NCBI GenBank assembly: GCA_017654935.2
Contig: CM065712.1
Span: forward strand, 26,764,505-26,828,504
Length of the DNA stretch: 64,000 nt
Source: Phymorhynchus buccinoides
Lineage: Eukaryota > Mollusca > Gastropoda > Neogastropoda > Raphitomidae
Direction: 5' to 3'
The notes beneath the pieces are model-generated. The model was not told the origin of the DNA. It did not search any database and saw nothing but the letters and a program-made list of their open reading frames with translations. The position numbers and the translations under genes were made by a program. Position 1 is the first letter of the stretch, and the number at the start of each line of letters is the position of its first letter. Shown piece after piece: positions 33,709 to 43,233 of this stretch.

Positions 33709-35205
33709 GTGCACATGAAACAAACTGGTACTCGAGGTACTGATAACATAGACGGTATTATCTTAAAGCTTAATGCCCCTGTTATTACTGACACACTTAC
33801 TTACTTATATAACCTTTGTCTTGATAAAATATATTTTCCTAATCTTCTTAAACAGGCCAAAGCCATACCACTTTTTAAATCTGGAAATAAATTAGACCCC
33901 TCAAATTATAGACCAATATCTATACTTTCTCTTTTGTCTAAACCTCTCGAAAAGCACATGAATAAATATATTACATATCACATTTCCAAATACGATTTAC
34001 TTCATCCTAATCAATCTGGATTTCGGTCAAATCATTCCTGTCACACAGCACTAACAAATCTGGTTGATCAGTGGTTAACAAACATTAATGATTTGAAATA
34101 CACAGGAGTTTTCTTTGTTGATTTTGCTAAAGCCTTTGATGTCATTGATCACAAATTGTTATTACGTAAATTGGTCATTTATAACTTCTCAGATCCAGCA
34201 CTTTCCCTTATTAGATCATTTCTCACAAATCGGTATCAATCAGTATTCCTCAATAATAGACAATCCAGTTACTTACCATTAAAATATGGTGTGCCACAAG
34301 GATCCGTTCTCGGCCCCTTACTTTTCTTACTGTATGTGAATGATCTACCCTTATATATCAAAGACCCCTGTGAACTCTTTGCCGATGATACTTCTATCCA
34401 TTCTAAACATTCTGACATAAAACAGTTATCCATTAACCTTCAAGAAAATGTTAACCTGTTAATTGATTGGACAGAAGTTAATCACATGTGCTTCAATGAA
34501 GGAAAAACAAAGTACATGGTTGTCACTTCTAGGCAAAAAAGACAAAATTTAATAAATGCCATGCCCCCTATTCACATTGACAATAGACATATTGAAGAGG
34601 TCGATTCACACAAACTTTTAGGAGTTAGCATAGATAATAATCTTACTTGGCAGTCTCATATAACCACTTTAAGTAAGCGTATATCACAGAAAATCTTTCA
34701 GCTTTCAAAACTTAAAAATGTTCTAGATATAAATGCCCGAAAACACTTTTACCATGCTTTCATCCAATCATGCATTAACTACTCCTCAACTATATATGAT
34801 TCCAGCAGTGCTAACACACTGAAGCCATTGTTAAGGGCCCATAAACGAGCTCTCAAAGCAGTACTGAATAAATCATCTTCGCTAAATCCTCAAGACTACA
34901 TGAAACTAGACGTCTTACCATTATCATATAAACTTGAATATAACAAAGCAGTAATGATGTTTAAAATTATGAACGGATTAGCACCCCCATCACTCACAGC
35001 AAATTTTCCCCTTAACCAATCAAGATATACAAATAATATACTTATAAGAAAACCTAGAATCGACCTCTTCAAAACCAGCATAATCTACTCTGGTGGCACT
35101 CTGTGGAATTCTATTCCACTACATATTAAAGAAAAGAACAGCCTTCATTCATTTAAAATAGCATACAAAAAGCTCCTGCTTAACAGAGTGACGACAAACA
35201 TCTAA
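33709..35205 (+). CDS. Reverse transcriptase of the non-LTR retrotransposon
   Basis: An uninterrupted 498-codon frame, stop at 35203-35205. The RT blocks appear in order: YRPISILSLLSKPLEK (about residue 73), HPNQSGFRSNHS, GVFFVDFAKAFDVIDH (block with the first catalytic Asp), YGVPQGSVLGPLLFLLYVND, then ELFADDTSIHS (catalytic FADD), HKLLGVSIDN and a C-terminal WNSIPLHIKEKNSLHSFKIA block typical of LINE tails. The true protein would begin upstream, fused to the endonuclease; the first ATG here is arbitrary, after the linker frameshifts (33430-33700). RNA-directed DNA polymerase for target-primed reverse transcription. Because the RT frame is intact while the endonuclease is split, activity in cis is unlikely. 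Confidence 0.9.
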   Translation: MHMKQTGTRGTDNIDGIILKLNAPVITDTLTYLYNLCLDKIYFPNLLKQAKAIPLFKSGNKLDPSNYRPISILSLLSKPLEKHMNKYITYHISKYDLLHPNQSGFRSNHSCHTALTNLVDQWLTNINDLKYTGVFFVDFAKAFDVIDHKLLLRKLVIYNFSDPALSLIRSFLTNRYQSVFLNNRQSSYLPLKYGVPQGSVLGPLLFLLYVNDLPLYIKDPCELFADDTSIHSKHSDIKQLSINLQENVNLLIDWTEVNHMCFNEGKTKYMVVTSRQKRQNLINAMPPIHIDNRHIEEVDSHKLLGVSIDNNLTWQSHITTLSKRISQKIFQLSKLKNVLDINARKHFYHAFIQSCINYSSTIYDSSSANTLKPLLRAHKRALKAVLNKSSSLNPQDYMKLDVLPLSYKLEYNKAVMMFKIMNGLAPPSLTANFPLNQSRYTNNILIRKPRIDLFKTSIIYSGGTLWNSIPLHIKEKNSLHSFKIAYKKLLLNRVTTNI

Positions 35206-35634
35206 ATCCCAGCTTTAAAGAAGTTTTGTTGGCAATTAATCAAATTCTAAGGGTTTGTTGTCTTCAGGAAAGGAATGTTATGTTTTGTTACTATATGTTT
35301 ACCAATTTCAATGTATGAATTTTGTTGTCATAATCATTCTTCGCTATAATCACCTGTTTTCTCGAGTAGCCACATTTTACAGTATCCTTTTTTTCAAAAT
35401 CCCCATTCCCCATCTCCCCTTTGCTGGTTATGTATATAATATGTAAATAATGTCTTGTGATTTTGTTTATGATTGTTGCTTTTCTTGGTATGCTTTTTTC
35501 CCCCCCTTCTTGTTCTTAAATTTATTTGTTTGTTGCTTTCTTGTTGTTTGCCTCAGGGCTGAGTGAAAAAAAGCTGTAATTAATTAGCTTATCTCATTAC
35601 CCTGAATAAATAACATTTCGTTCGTTCGTTCGTT

Positions 35635-36240
35635 CTCTCTCTCTCTCTCTCTGCATTTTCCCTTGTCAGTCTTTCTATCTGACTATTTGACTGTCCGCCT
35701 GTCTGTCTGTCAGACTACCTGTCTCCATACCGACTGCTGAGTTGCATCCCCACTCTTTCTCTTTCTCTTTCTTGTGACGGCCTAGCGCCCCGTCATACCC
35801 TCATGGTGACCTCAGTTTCGGTTTCCAATCCAGTCTATGCCTTGGTGCGTTCGGGTCAAAGTCATGGGGATCTGGGGTTCTGGGGAGCTGTCGGTGGACG
35901 GTCGTGGTGGCCCCCTCGGAGGAGGACCTCACTCACGCTGGCTCCGCGACTAAGAGAATAGTGTCGTCAGAAGGGAGCTTAGTAGGTGGTGTCCTGAACA
36001 GGCTCCATTGAACTCTCCTCGGTTGGTTGCCTGCTGACGGCCTAACATAGATTAGCTCCCCTTGGACTGCTGGTCTCAGATTCTGCGACCTGAACAAGCC
36101 AGGGTGTGGCTGCGAGTTGGGATTCGGAATGAGCGGCATTGGAGCAACGCTACTGCACGGCCCAGAAGATGGGATAGCAAAAAAAAACAAAAAACAACAT
36201 TGAAACAAACTAAACAAAATTGCATAATAAATATGACCTT
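35635..36240. repeat. (CT)n plus retroposon-like segment with A-rich end
   Basis: (CT)n lies at 35635-35652. The block 35775-36200 has GC-rich, retroposon-like sequence (GACGGCCTAGCGCCCCGTCA to CCCAGAAGATGGGATAGC) ending in an A-rich stretch at 36180-36205. I could not assign a family. Confidence 0.45.
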
Positions 36241-36242
36241 AC

Positions 36243-36315
36243 TAGGCACGTGTTCTAGTTCATCGTCATTGAGGCTCAGTTTGTATGTAGTAACACCTTG
36301 AAAGAAACGAAACAG
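36243..36315 (-). pseudogene. Second copy of the exon 2 end, still in frame with a donor
   Basis: On the minus strand the copy reads RFFQGVTTYKLSLNDDELEH, then VPS. True exon 2 has QFVSGFHYKLSLHDVELKRV, then PG. GTAAGG at the donor position is retained, and CGTTTCTTTCAAG upstream resembles an acceptor. It lies 600 bp downstream of the real exon 2 in gene orientation. It may be a dead duplicate or a cryptic exon; RNA evidence would decide. Confidence 0.7.
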
Positions 36316-36420
36316 GCAAAGCCTTAAAGGCTCACTCGAACAGACACATGTGGGACAACATACAAAGATTGAGGGGGGGGGGGGGGGGGGTCTAAAGTAC
36401 AAGATTGCCAATCAAATTTT
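36303..36420 (-). repeat. Fragment of the 15.3-16.7 kb dispersed repeat
   Basis: Reverse-complement blocks match: CAGGCAAAGCCTTAAAGGCT, CTCACTCGAAC, CAAAGATTGAGG and poly-G, then CTAAAGTACAAG. These correspond to 16285-16330 and 16560-16590 without the intervening ~210 bp, so that stretch in the 16 kb copy is probably an insertion. Confidence 0.75.
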
Positions 36421-36916
36421 AAAGTACAAATGAAACTATTGTTAATGGATACAACTTATTTTTTAAAGTGCCCGTGCTGAGAATCGTACAAGTAACCATT
36501 GGCATGACAGACAGACACTCTACCAATGAGCTATTGATGCTTTCAGTGTTGATGAGTTTCTTAACTCACGTTGCCTGTTGAATACTCTCTAACCCACTAA
36601 TCTAAAATGTTATCTGTTTACAGTGTTGTTTTAAGTATTTCATAATTCAAATCATTATTGTTTGAAAGCTTGCATAGACATCTATATGTGTGCAAAGTTT
36701 GAACAATGTACGCCTTCTATTTCCCGAGAAAATGCCAACGTTAAAGTTTGGAGAGTAGACCACGGACGCAACACACACATACACACACACAATAAACACA
36801 CACACACCCGAACAACTATCATACTATAGACTCACTTCACGTTAACTTCGTTAACACGAGTGAGCCAAAAAGGGTATAATGAAAATAGACAAAAACAGTC
36901 AACAAACAACCCTTAC
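36421..36916. other. Intron 2 sequence, no clear feature
   Basis: Mostly unique, with a CA-rich patch at 36770-36806. No coding signal is seen until the exon 2 donor at 36916-36915. Confidence 0.5.
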
Positions 36917-37247
36917 CGGGCACGCGTTTTAGTTCAACATCATGGAGGCTGAGCTTGTAGTGAAACCCGGAAACAAACTGCTGTAACGGTTCCCGCATGA
37001 TGCTGACAAACGCAGCGTCACCAGGCAGAAAGTGCCTCACGCAGTCCTCGCTGAAACGTACGTGGTCCGTGATCATATCGTAGTGGCCCCCCAACCCGGG
37101 GGGCACCGGGTGGTAGTGCTGTACCCAGTCTTTGGTGTACTCAGGCTTGTGCTGGTCCAAGTCCTTTCGGACGGCCACGGTCAGGTTGTGAACCAGAGCG
37201 TATCGGTTCAGGATGGTGGTCAGAGTGAGGGACCCCGTTTTGTGCGT
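36917..37247 (-). CDS. GAL3ST-like sulfotransferase, exon 2 (PAPS-binding core)
   Basis: The exon runs from acceptor GCTGACCACAG (ending at 37248) to donor CCCG|GTAAGG. Its 331 bases add residues 168-277 plus the first base of codon 278. It opens THKTGSLTLT; joined to FFLK of exon 1 this makes the K-THKTGS loop that binds the 5'-phosphosulfate of PAPS. DHVRF at 228-232 fits the family's 'NHxRF'-like block. FVSIMREPLQQFVSGFHY at 247-264 is the 3'-phosphate-binding block, with Arg252 and Ser260 in the expected places. An NLT sequon is at residue 188. Known family role: transfer of sulfate from PAPS to the 3-OH of galactose on glycolipids or glycans in the Golgi lumen. Which acceptor this protein uses cannot be told. 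The last 60 bases of the exon exist as two decayed copies in the following intron. Confidence 0.93.
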
Positions 37248-37499
37248 CTGTGGTCAGCAAAACAAAAATAAAAAAATCAATGATATTGAGTTGTTGGGTT
37301 TTGGGGTGGTTTTTTTTTGCTAGTAGGCGATGGGCATCGATCATAACTTTTGTGGAGAGAGTTAATTAACAGAGAGTTATTCCCCTTATTCATTTCACTA
37401 TTATCCTCTCTCCTAGCCTCGCTGTATCAATCTTTGTTGTTGTTGTTGCCTGTCTGTCGTTTCCGACAATGACTGCCAGATGACTGTTATTTCGACAGG

Positions 37500-37839
37500 G
37501 CTGGGCTACAATTTTTTCTTATATAAGTGGAGAAGCCTTGCCCAGGATATATCCCCTACTCTCTCGGCCAAAGGGATTTGAGGACGAGAACTGGTCGTTG
37601 GGAAAGGTCCCCAAAGGCCAACCAATCCCACTGGCTGCAGTACTTAAAGAGCCAGTGCAAATGACCACTAGTTAAGAGAGTATAATCGTTTACCTATAAT
37701 ACAAACACAATAACTCCTGTAGAAAGGGCCAATAGTAAATGAGAGCTGTACTATATTATATGATTGATTCTCTACAGTATTGACTATTGGAATATCATGG
37801 CACAGCTTAGTCTTTCGTGGAAGATTGACTCTCTAAACT
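37500..37839. other. Intron 1 sequence, no clear feature
   Basis: Unique-looking sequence with no coding signal. The block 37530-37660 resembles repeat DNA (CTCTCTCGGCCAAAGGGATT), but no partner was confirmed in the window. Confidence 0.4.
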
Positions 37840-38987
37840 GGGACCAGACTACCTCCAGATAGATAGTGGGGCGACCATCCCCAACCCAGCGGGTAACATG
37901 TGGCGGATAGCGACACAGCCTTCATATATGGAGGCTAGCAGCGACATAAGCCATGCTCAGTGGGACCAGACTACCTCCAGATAGGTAGTGGGGCGACCAT
38001 CCCCAACCCAGCGGGTAGCAGGTGGCGGATAGTGACACGGCCTTCAGATATGGAGGCTAGCAGCGACATAAGCCATGCTCGACAGGACGAATAAGCTGCT
38101 CCGGACCAACTGACTGGTGTACCTAGGCTCACTTGCCTTTCAGTACGGGGCGGGGCAACAGGCGGCACTGTTGCCTCCACTGAAAATACCAGTGAAATTC
38201 CGCACATGTCCTATGACGGGTACGTCAAACGCGGGTAAGAGCCGCGTCAAAAGCTCTAGCTACGGGGTGGGATCCTCGGTAAGCAATCCCCACTGTGCTC
38301 ACAGAGTTGGACTCTTCAGTCTTGAGCTAAGGGAGAAGCCCCCCTACAGAAAACTTGATCCAGCCTGCCGAAGACGGAGTGTGTCAGCTACGGCGCAGAC
38401 TGGAGATACATCAGGACACACACGCATCAACGATTATGGTAATGCGTCAGACAAAATTATCGTCATGGCGTCGTTCCTCACAGCGACAACCGGGGAGGGG
38501 GGGGGAGTGGAGCCAGGCCCTCTGCCTCAAAGGGGCCCACCGAAGCGACCGGTGCCTCTGTGGACCTGACGGTCAGGGGAAAGCAGAGTAGAGCTACTGA
38601 CCAGTCACCCCAGCCACCCTTCAATATCAACGTGGCTCAGTGGAATGCAGAAGGGCTGAGGAACAAGAAGCCAGAGCTTCAAGAATTCCTCCGCAAAAAC
38701 AAAATTGATGTCATCTGCATTCCAGAAACACACCTGAAAGATCCTCAATGATTCTCCATAAGAGGCTATGAAGCCTTCCGCCAAGACAGAGAAGACAGAC
38801 ACAAAGGAGGAATTATCACCCTCGTCAAAACCTCAATTCCTGCTATTAGTATGCTCGCGCATATTGACGGTAGCAGAGTTCTGCTGGTGTACCGTGTTAA
38901 CGTGCCCTTGCTCAGGTTCCCTCCTTTTCAAAGGATGGATTGCTTGGTGGCATGCACTGGCATGTTTCTTTGAGGGCCAGTGAAGCG
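37840..38987 (+). pseudogene. 5' fragment of a non-LTR retrotransposon
   Basis: Two tandem 122-bp units (starting 37840 and 37962, GGGACCAGACTACCTCCAGA) look like 5' UTR promoter repeats. An open region follows to 38569. Then 38560 onward encodes FNINVAQWNAEGLRNKKPEL, VICIPETHLKDPQ and, after an in-frame TGA near 38750, FSIRGYEAFRQDREDRHKGG. These are APE-endonuclease blocks (N..G, E.H). The element stops abruptly where the 54-bp minisatellite starts (38988). It is dead and truncated. Confidence 0.8.
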
Positions 38988-40634
38988 TTTGAAAGTAAAA
39001 CATGCTAGTAATGATCAGTCACGTTGTTTAGTGTTATTTCTGGTTGAAAGTAAAACATGCTAGTAATGATCAGTCACATTGTTTAGTGTTATTTGTGTTT
39101 GAAAGTAGAACATGCTAGTAATGATCAGTCACGTTGTTTAGTGTTATTTCTGGTTGAAAGTAAAACATGCTAGTAATGGTCAGTCACTTTGCTTTAGTGT
39201 TATTTGTGGTTGAAAGTAAAACATGTTAGTAATGGTCAGTCACATTGTTTAGTGTTATTTGTGTTGAAAGTAAAACATGTTAGTAATGGTCAGTCACATT
39301 GTTTAGTGTTATTTGTGTTGAAAGTAAAACATGTTAGTAATGGTCAGTCACATTGCTTAGTGTTATTTGTGTTGAAAGTAAAACATGTTAGTAATGGTCA
39401 GTCACATTGTTTAGTGTTATTTGTGTTTGAAAGTAAAACATGCTAGTAATGATCAGTCACATTGTTTAGTGTTATGTGTGTTTGAAAGTAAAACATGTTA
39501 GTAATGGTCAGTCACATTGCTTAGTGTTATTTGTGTTGAAAGTAAAACATGTTAGTAATGGTCAGTCACATTGTTTAGTGTTATTTGTGTTTGAAAGTAA
39601 AACATGTTAGTAATGGTCAGTCACTTTGCTTAGTGTTATTTGTGGTTGAAAGTAAAACATGTTAGTAATGGTCAGTCACATTGTTTAGTGTTATTTGTGT
39701 TGAAAGTAAAACATGTTAGTAATGGTCAGTCACATTGCTTAGTGTTATTTGTGTTTGAAAGTAAAACATGTTAGTAATGGTCAGTCACATTGTTTAGTGT
39801 TATTTGTGTTTGAAAGTAAAACATGTTAGTAATGGTCAGTCACATTGCTTAGTGTTATTTGTGTTGAAAGTAAAACATGTTAGTAATGGTCAGTCACTTT
39901 GTTTAGTGTTATTTGTGGTTGAAAGTAAAACATGTTAGTAATGGTCAGTCACATTGTTTTAGTGTTATTTGTGTTGAAAGTAAAACATGTTAGTAATGGT
40001 CAGTCACATTGCTTAGTGTTATTTGTGTTGAAAGTAAAACATGTTAGTAATGGTCAGTCACATTGTTTAGTGTTATTTCTGGTTGAAAGTAAAACATGTT
40101 AGTAATGGTCAGTCACGTTGCTTAGTGTTATTTGTGTTGAAAGTAGAACATGTTAGTAATGATCAGTCACATTGTTTAGTGTTATGTGTGTTTGAAAGTA
40201 AAACATGTTAGTAATGATCAGTCACATTGTTTAGTGTTATTTGTGGTTGAAAGTAAAACATGTTAGGAATGGTCAGTCACATTGTTTAGTGTTAGTTGTG
40301 TTGAAAGTAAAGCATGTTAGTAATGATCAGTCACATTGTTTAGTGTTATTTGTGTTGAAAGTAAAACATGTTAGTAATGGTCATTCACATTGCTTAGTGT
40401 TATTTGTGTTGAAAGTAAAACATGTTAGGAATGGTCAGTCACATTGTTTAGTGTTATTTCTGGTTGAAAGTAAAACATGTTAGTATTTAATAGTAATGCC
40501 TAATGGTCAGTCACATTGTTTAAAGTTATTTGTGTTGAAAGTAAAACATGTTAGGAATGGTCAGTCACATTGTTTAGTGTTATTTGTGTTTCAAGAAAGT
40601 AAAACATGTTAGTAATGGTCAGTCACATTGTTTA

Positions 40635-41002
40635 CAGGGCTCCCCATTTTGCTTGACCATAGAGGGTATTTCACCCCCAGGAAGCAGCTATAGAGGGTCT
40701 CTTCACCCCCAGGGTGAACTTATAGAGGGTGAAAAATCAAAACAAAATAAGCATAGACATGTGGGTACTGTCAATTGTTTTTAAAGTATTGTAATTTGTA
40801 TGCACAGGCAGTATGAAGCATTACATGCCTGGCATTTCCGACACACAAATGTTACCAACACAGTCACACACAGCCACACTCACACACATCATTCAAGAAT
40901 CAAGAACTTTAATCCTTTGCCCTCTTTTGAGGCATTGAGGATGAAACAACAAAATTATAAAATTTCAAGCAAGGCATGACAATTTATGTTGAACATTTAA
41001 TA

Positions 41003-41066
<64 letters not shown>
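40635..41066 (+). mobile_element. hAT-like MITE, 3'-truncated copy inside the minisatellite
   Basis: Starts CAGGGCTCCCCATTTTGC and follows the longer copy at 42284 almost base for base (GAGGGTATTTCACCCCCAGG, CATGCCTGGCATTTCCGAC). It breaks off inside the (CA)n tract (41004-41066), where it joins a minisatellite unit directly. The missing right end suggests it arose by duplication or unequal exchange rather than by independent insertion. Confidence 0.88.
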
Positions 41067-41068
<2 letters not shown>

Positions 41069-42283
41069 GTAAAACATGTTAGTAATGGTCAGTCACGTTG
41101 CTTAGTGTTATTTGTGTTGAAAGTAGAACATGTTAGTAATGGTCAGTCACATTGTTTAGTGTTATGTGTGTTTGAAAGTAAAACATGTTAGTAATGATCA
41201 GTCACATTGTTTAGTGTTATTTCTGGTTGAAAGTAAAACATGTTAGTAATGATCAGTCACATTGTTTAGTGTTATTTGTGTTGAAAGTAAAACATGTTAG
41301 TAATGGTCATTCATATTGCTTAGTGTTATTTGTGTTGAAAGTAAAACATGTTAGTAATGGTCAGTCACATTGTTTAGTGTTATTTGTGGTTGAAAGTAAA
41401 ACATGTTAGTATTTAATAGTAATGCCTAATGGTCAGTCACATTGTTTAAAGTTATTTGTGTTGAAAGTAAAACATGTTAGTAATGATCAGTCACATTGAT
41501 TAGTGTTATTTGTGTTTCAAGAAAGTAAAACATGTTAGTAATGATCAGTCACATTGTTTAGTGTTATTTGTGGTTGAAAGTAAAACATGTTAGTAATGGT
41601 CAGTCACATTGTTTAGTGTTATTTGTGTTGAAAGTAGAACATGTTAGTAATGATCAGTCACATTGTTTAGTGTTATTTGTGTTGAAAGTAAAACATGTTA
41701 GTAATGGTCATTCACATTGTTTAGTGTTATTTGTGTTTGAAAGTAAAACATGTTAGTAATGGTCAGTCACATTGTTTAGTGTTATTTGTGATTGAAAGTA
41801 AAACATGTTAGTAATGGTCAGTCACATTGTTTAGTGTTATTTGTGTTGAAAGTAAAACATGTTAGTAATGGTCAGTCACATTGTTTAGTGTTATTTGTGG
41901 TTGAAAGTAAAACATGTTAGTAATGGTCAGTCACATTGTTTAGTGTTATTTGACAAAATTTGTTTGAAAGTAAAACATGTTAGTAATGGTCAGTCACATT
42001 GTTTAGTGTTATTTGTGTTGAAAGTAAAACATGTTAGTAATGGTCAGTCACATTGTTTAGTGTTATTTGTGTTGAAAGTAAAACATGTTAGGAATGGTCA
42101 GTCACATTGTTTAGTGTTATTTGTTTGTGTTGAAAGTAAAACATGTTAGTAATGGTCAGTCACATTGTTTAGTGTTATTTGTGTTGAAAGTAAAACATGT
42201 TAGGAATGGTCAGTCACATTGTTTAGTGTTATTTGTGTTTCAAGAAAGTAAAACATGTTAGTAATGGTCAGTCACATTGTTTA

Positions 42284-42649
42284 CAGGGCTCCCCATTTTG
42301 CTTGACCATAGAGGGTATTTTCACCCCCAGGAAGCAGCTATAGAGGGTCTCTTCACCCCCAGGGTGAACTTATAGAGGGTGAAAAATCAAAACAAAATAA
42401 GCATAGACATGTGGGTACTGTCAATTTTTTTAAAAGTATTGTATGCACAGGCAGTATGAAGCATTACATGCCTGGCATTTCCGACACACAAATGTTACCA
42501 ACACAGTCACACACAGCCACACTCACACACATCATTCATGAATCAAGAACTTTAATCCTTTGCCCTCTTTTGAGGCATTGAGGATGAAACAACAAAATTA
42601 TAAAATTTCAAGCAAGGCATGACAATTTATGTTGAACATTCAATAGCGC

Positions 42650-42703
<54 letters not shown>

Positions 42704-43233
42704 TTTAATTGTCTCTCTCTCTCTGTCTTTCACCGGGATGTGTCAAAGCCGAGACAAAGGTCATTGAACTTGTAACCAGTCTAGAATGATCAAGTACTAT
42801 CATGACCTGACCTTCACCTTGTGCTAATGCCTCTGAAGTGTTTCAAGTGATGGAGGTTGTTTTTTTCTAACCCAATGCTTGTCCTGTCTATTTATGGAAG
42901 ACGGGATCGGGGTTATGTGAGCGAATGGAGGGGGGGGGGGGGAGGTAGAGAGAGAGAGAGAGAGAGAGAGAAAGAAAGATAGAGAGAGAGCGCCATTCAG
43001 ATAAGGCTGACATTGACTTTGGGCTGACATGCCTAATTGGTCTCATGGGTCTGCAGTAGACCAGCTTTTCCCGCTGGGTGAAATGGGAGACGGGCTCACG
43101 CACTGAGCAGATTTATAGTGCGTCTCATAACCCTCGAGTAGTAATTATAGTGAGTTGTTTCACCCCCAGTACGAAGTTTTAATGCGTCTGTCACGCACAT
43201 TTGACGCACAGACGCACAGAATGGGGAGCCCTG
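42284..43233 (+). mobile_element. hAT-like non-autonomous element, complete
   Basis: Inverted ends CAGGGCTCCCCATTTTG and CAGAATGGGGAGCCCTG bound 950 bp. CAGGG-type termini are typical of hAT elements. The interior has (CA)n at 42651-42700, (GA)n at 42950-42990, poly-G near 42930 and no transposase. An 8-bp target duplication is not clear (left flank CATTGTTTA, right flank CAACTTAG). Confidence 0.88.

Larger units (their letters stand above)
31993..35634 (+). mobile_element. Nearly complete non-LTR retrotransposon (APE endonuclease + RT)
   Basis: Coding order is endonuclease, linker, reverse transcriptase and C-terminal tail, followed by a 3' UTR. The end is GGGCTGAGTGAAAAAAAGC, CCTGAATAAATAACATTTCG and (TTCG)n at 35617-35634. 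It sits in intron 2 of the GAL3ST-like gene on the opposite strand. The endonuclease is split by an insertion (about 32325-32722) and the linker by frameshifts, so it cannot act on its own as it stands. The clade is probably within the Jockey/CR1/Rex1-like group; a phylogeny would be needed. (CT)n follows directly at 35635-35652. Confidence 0.9.
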
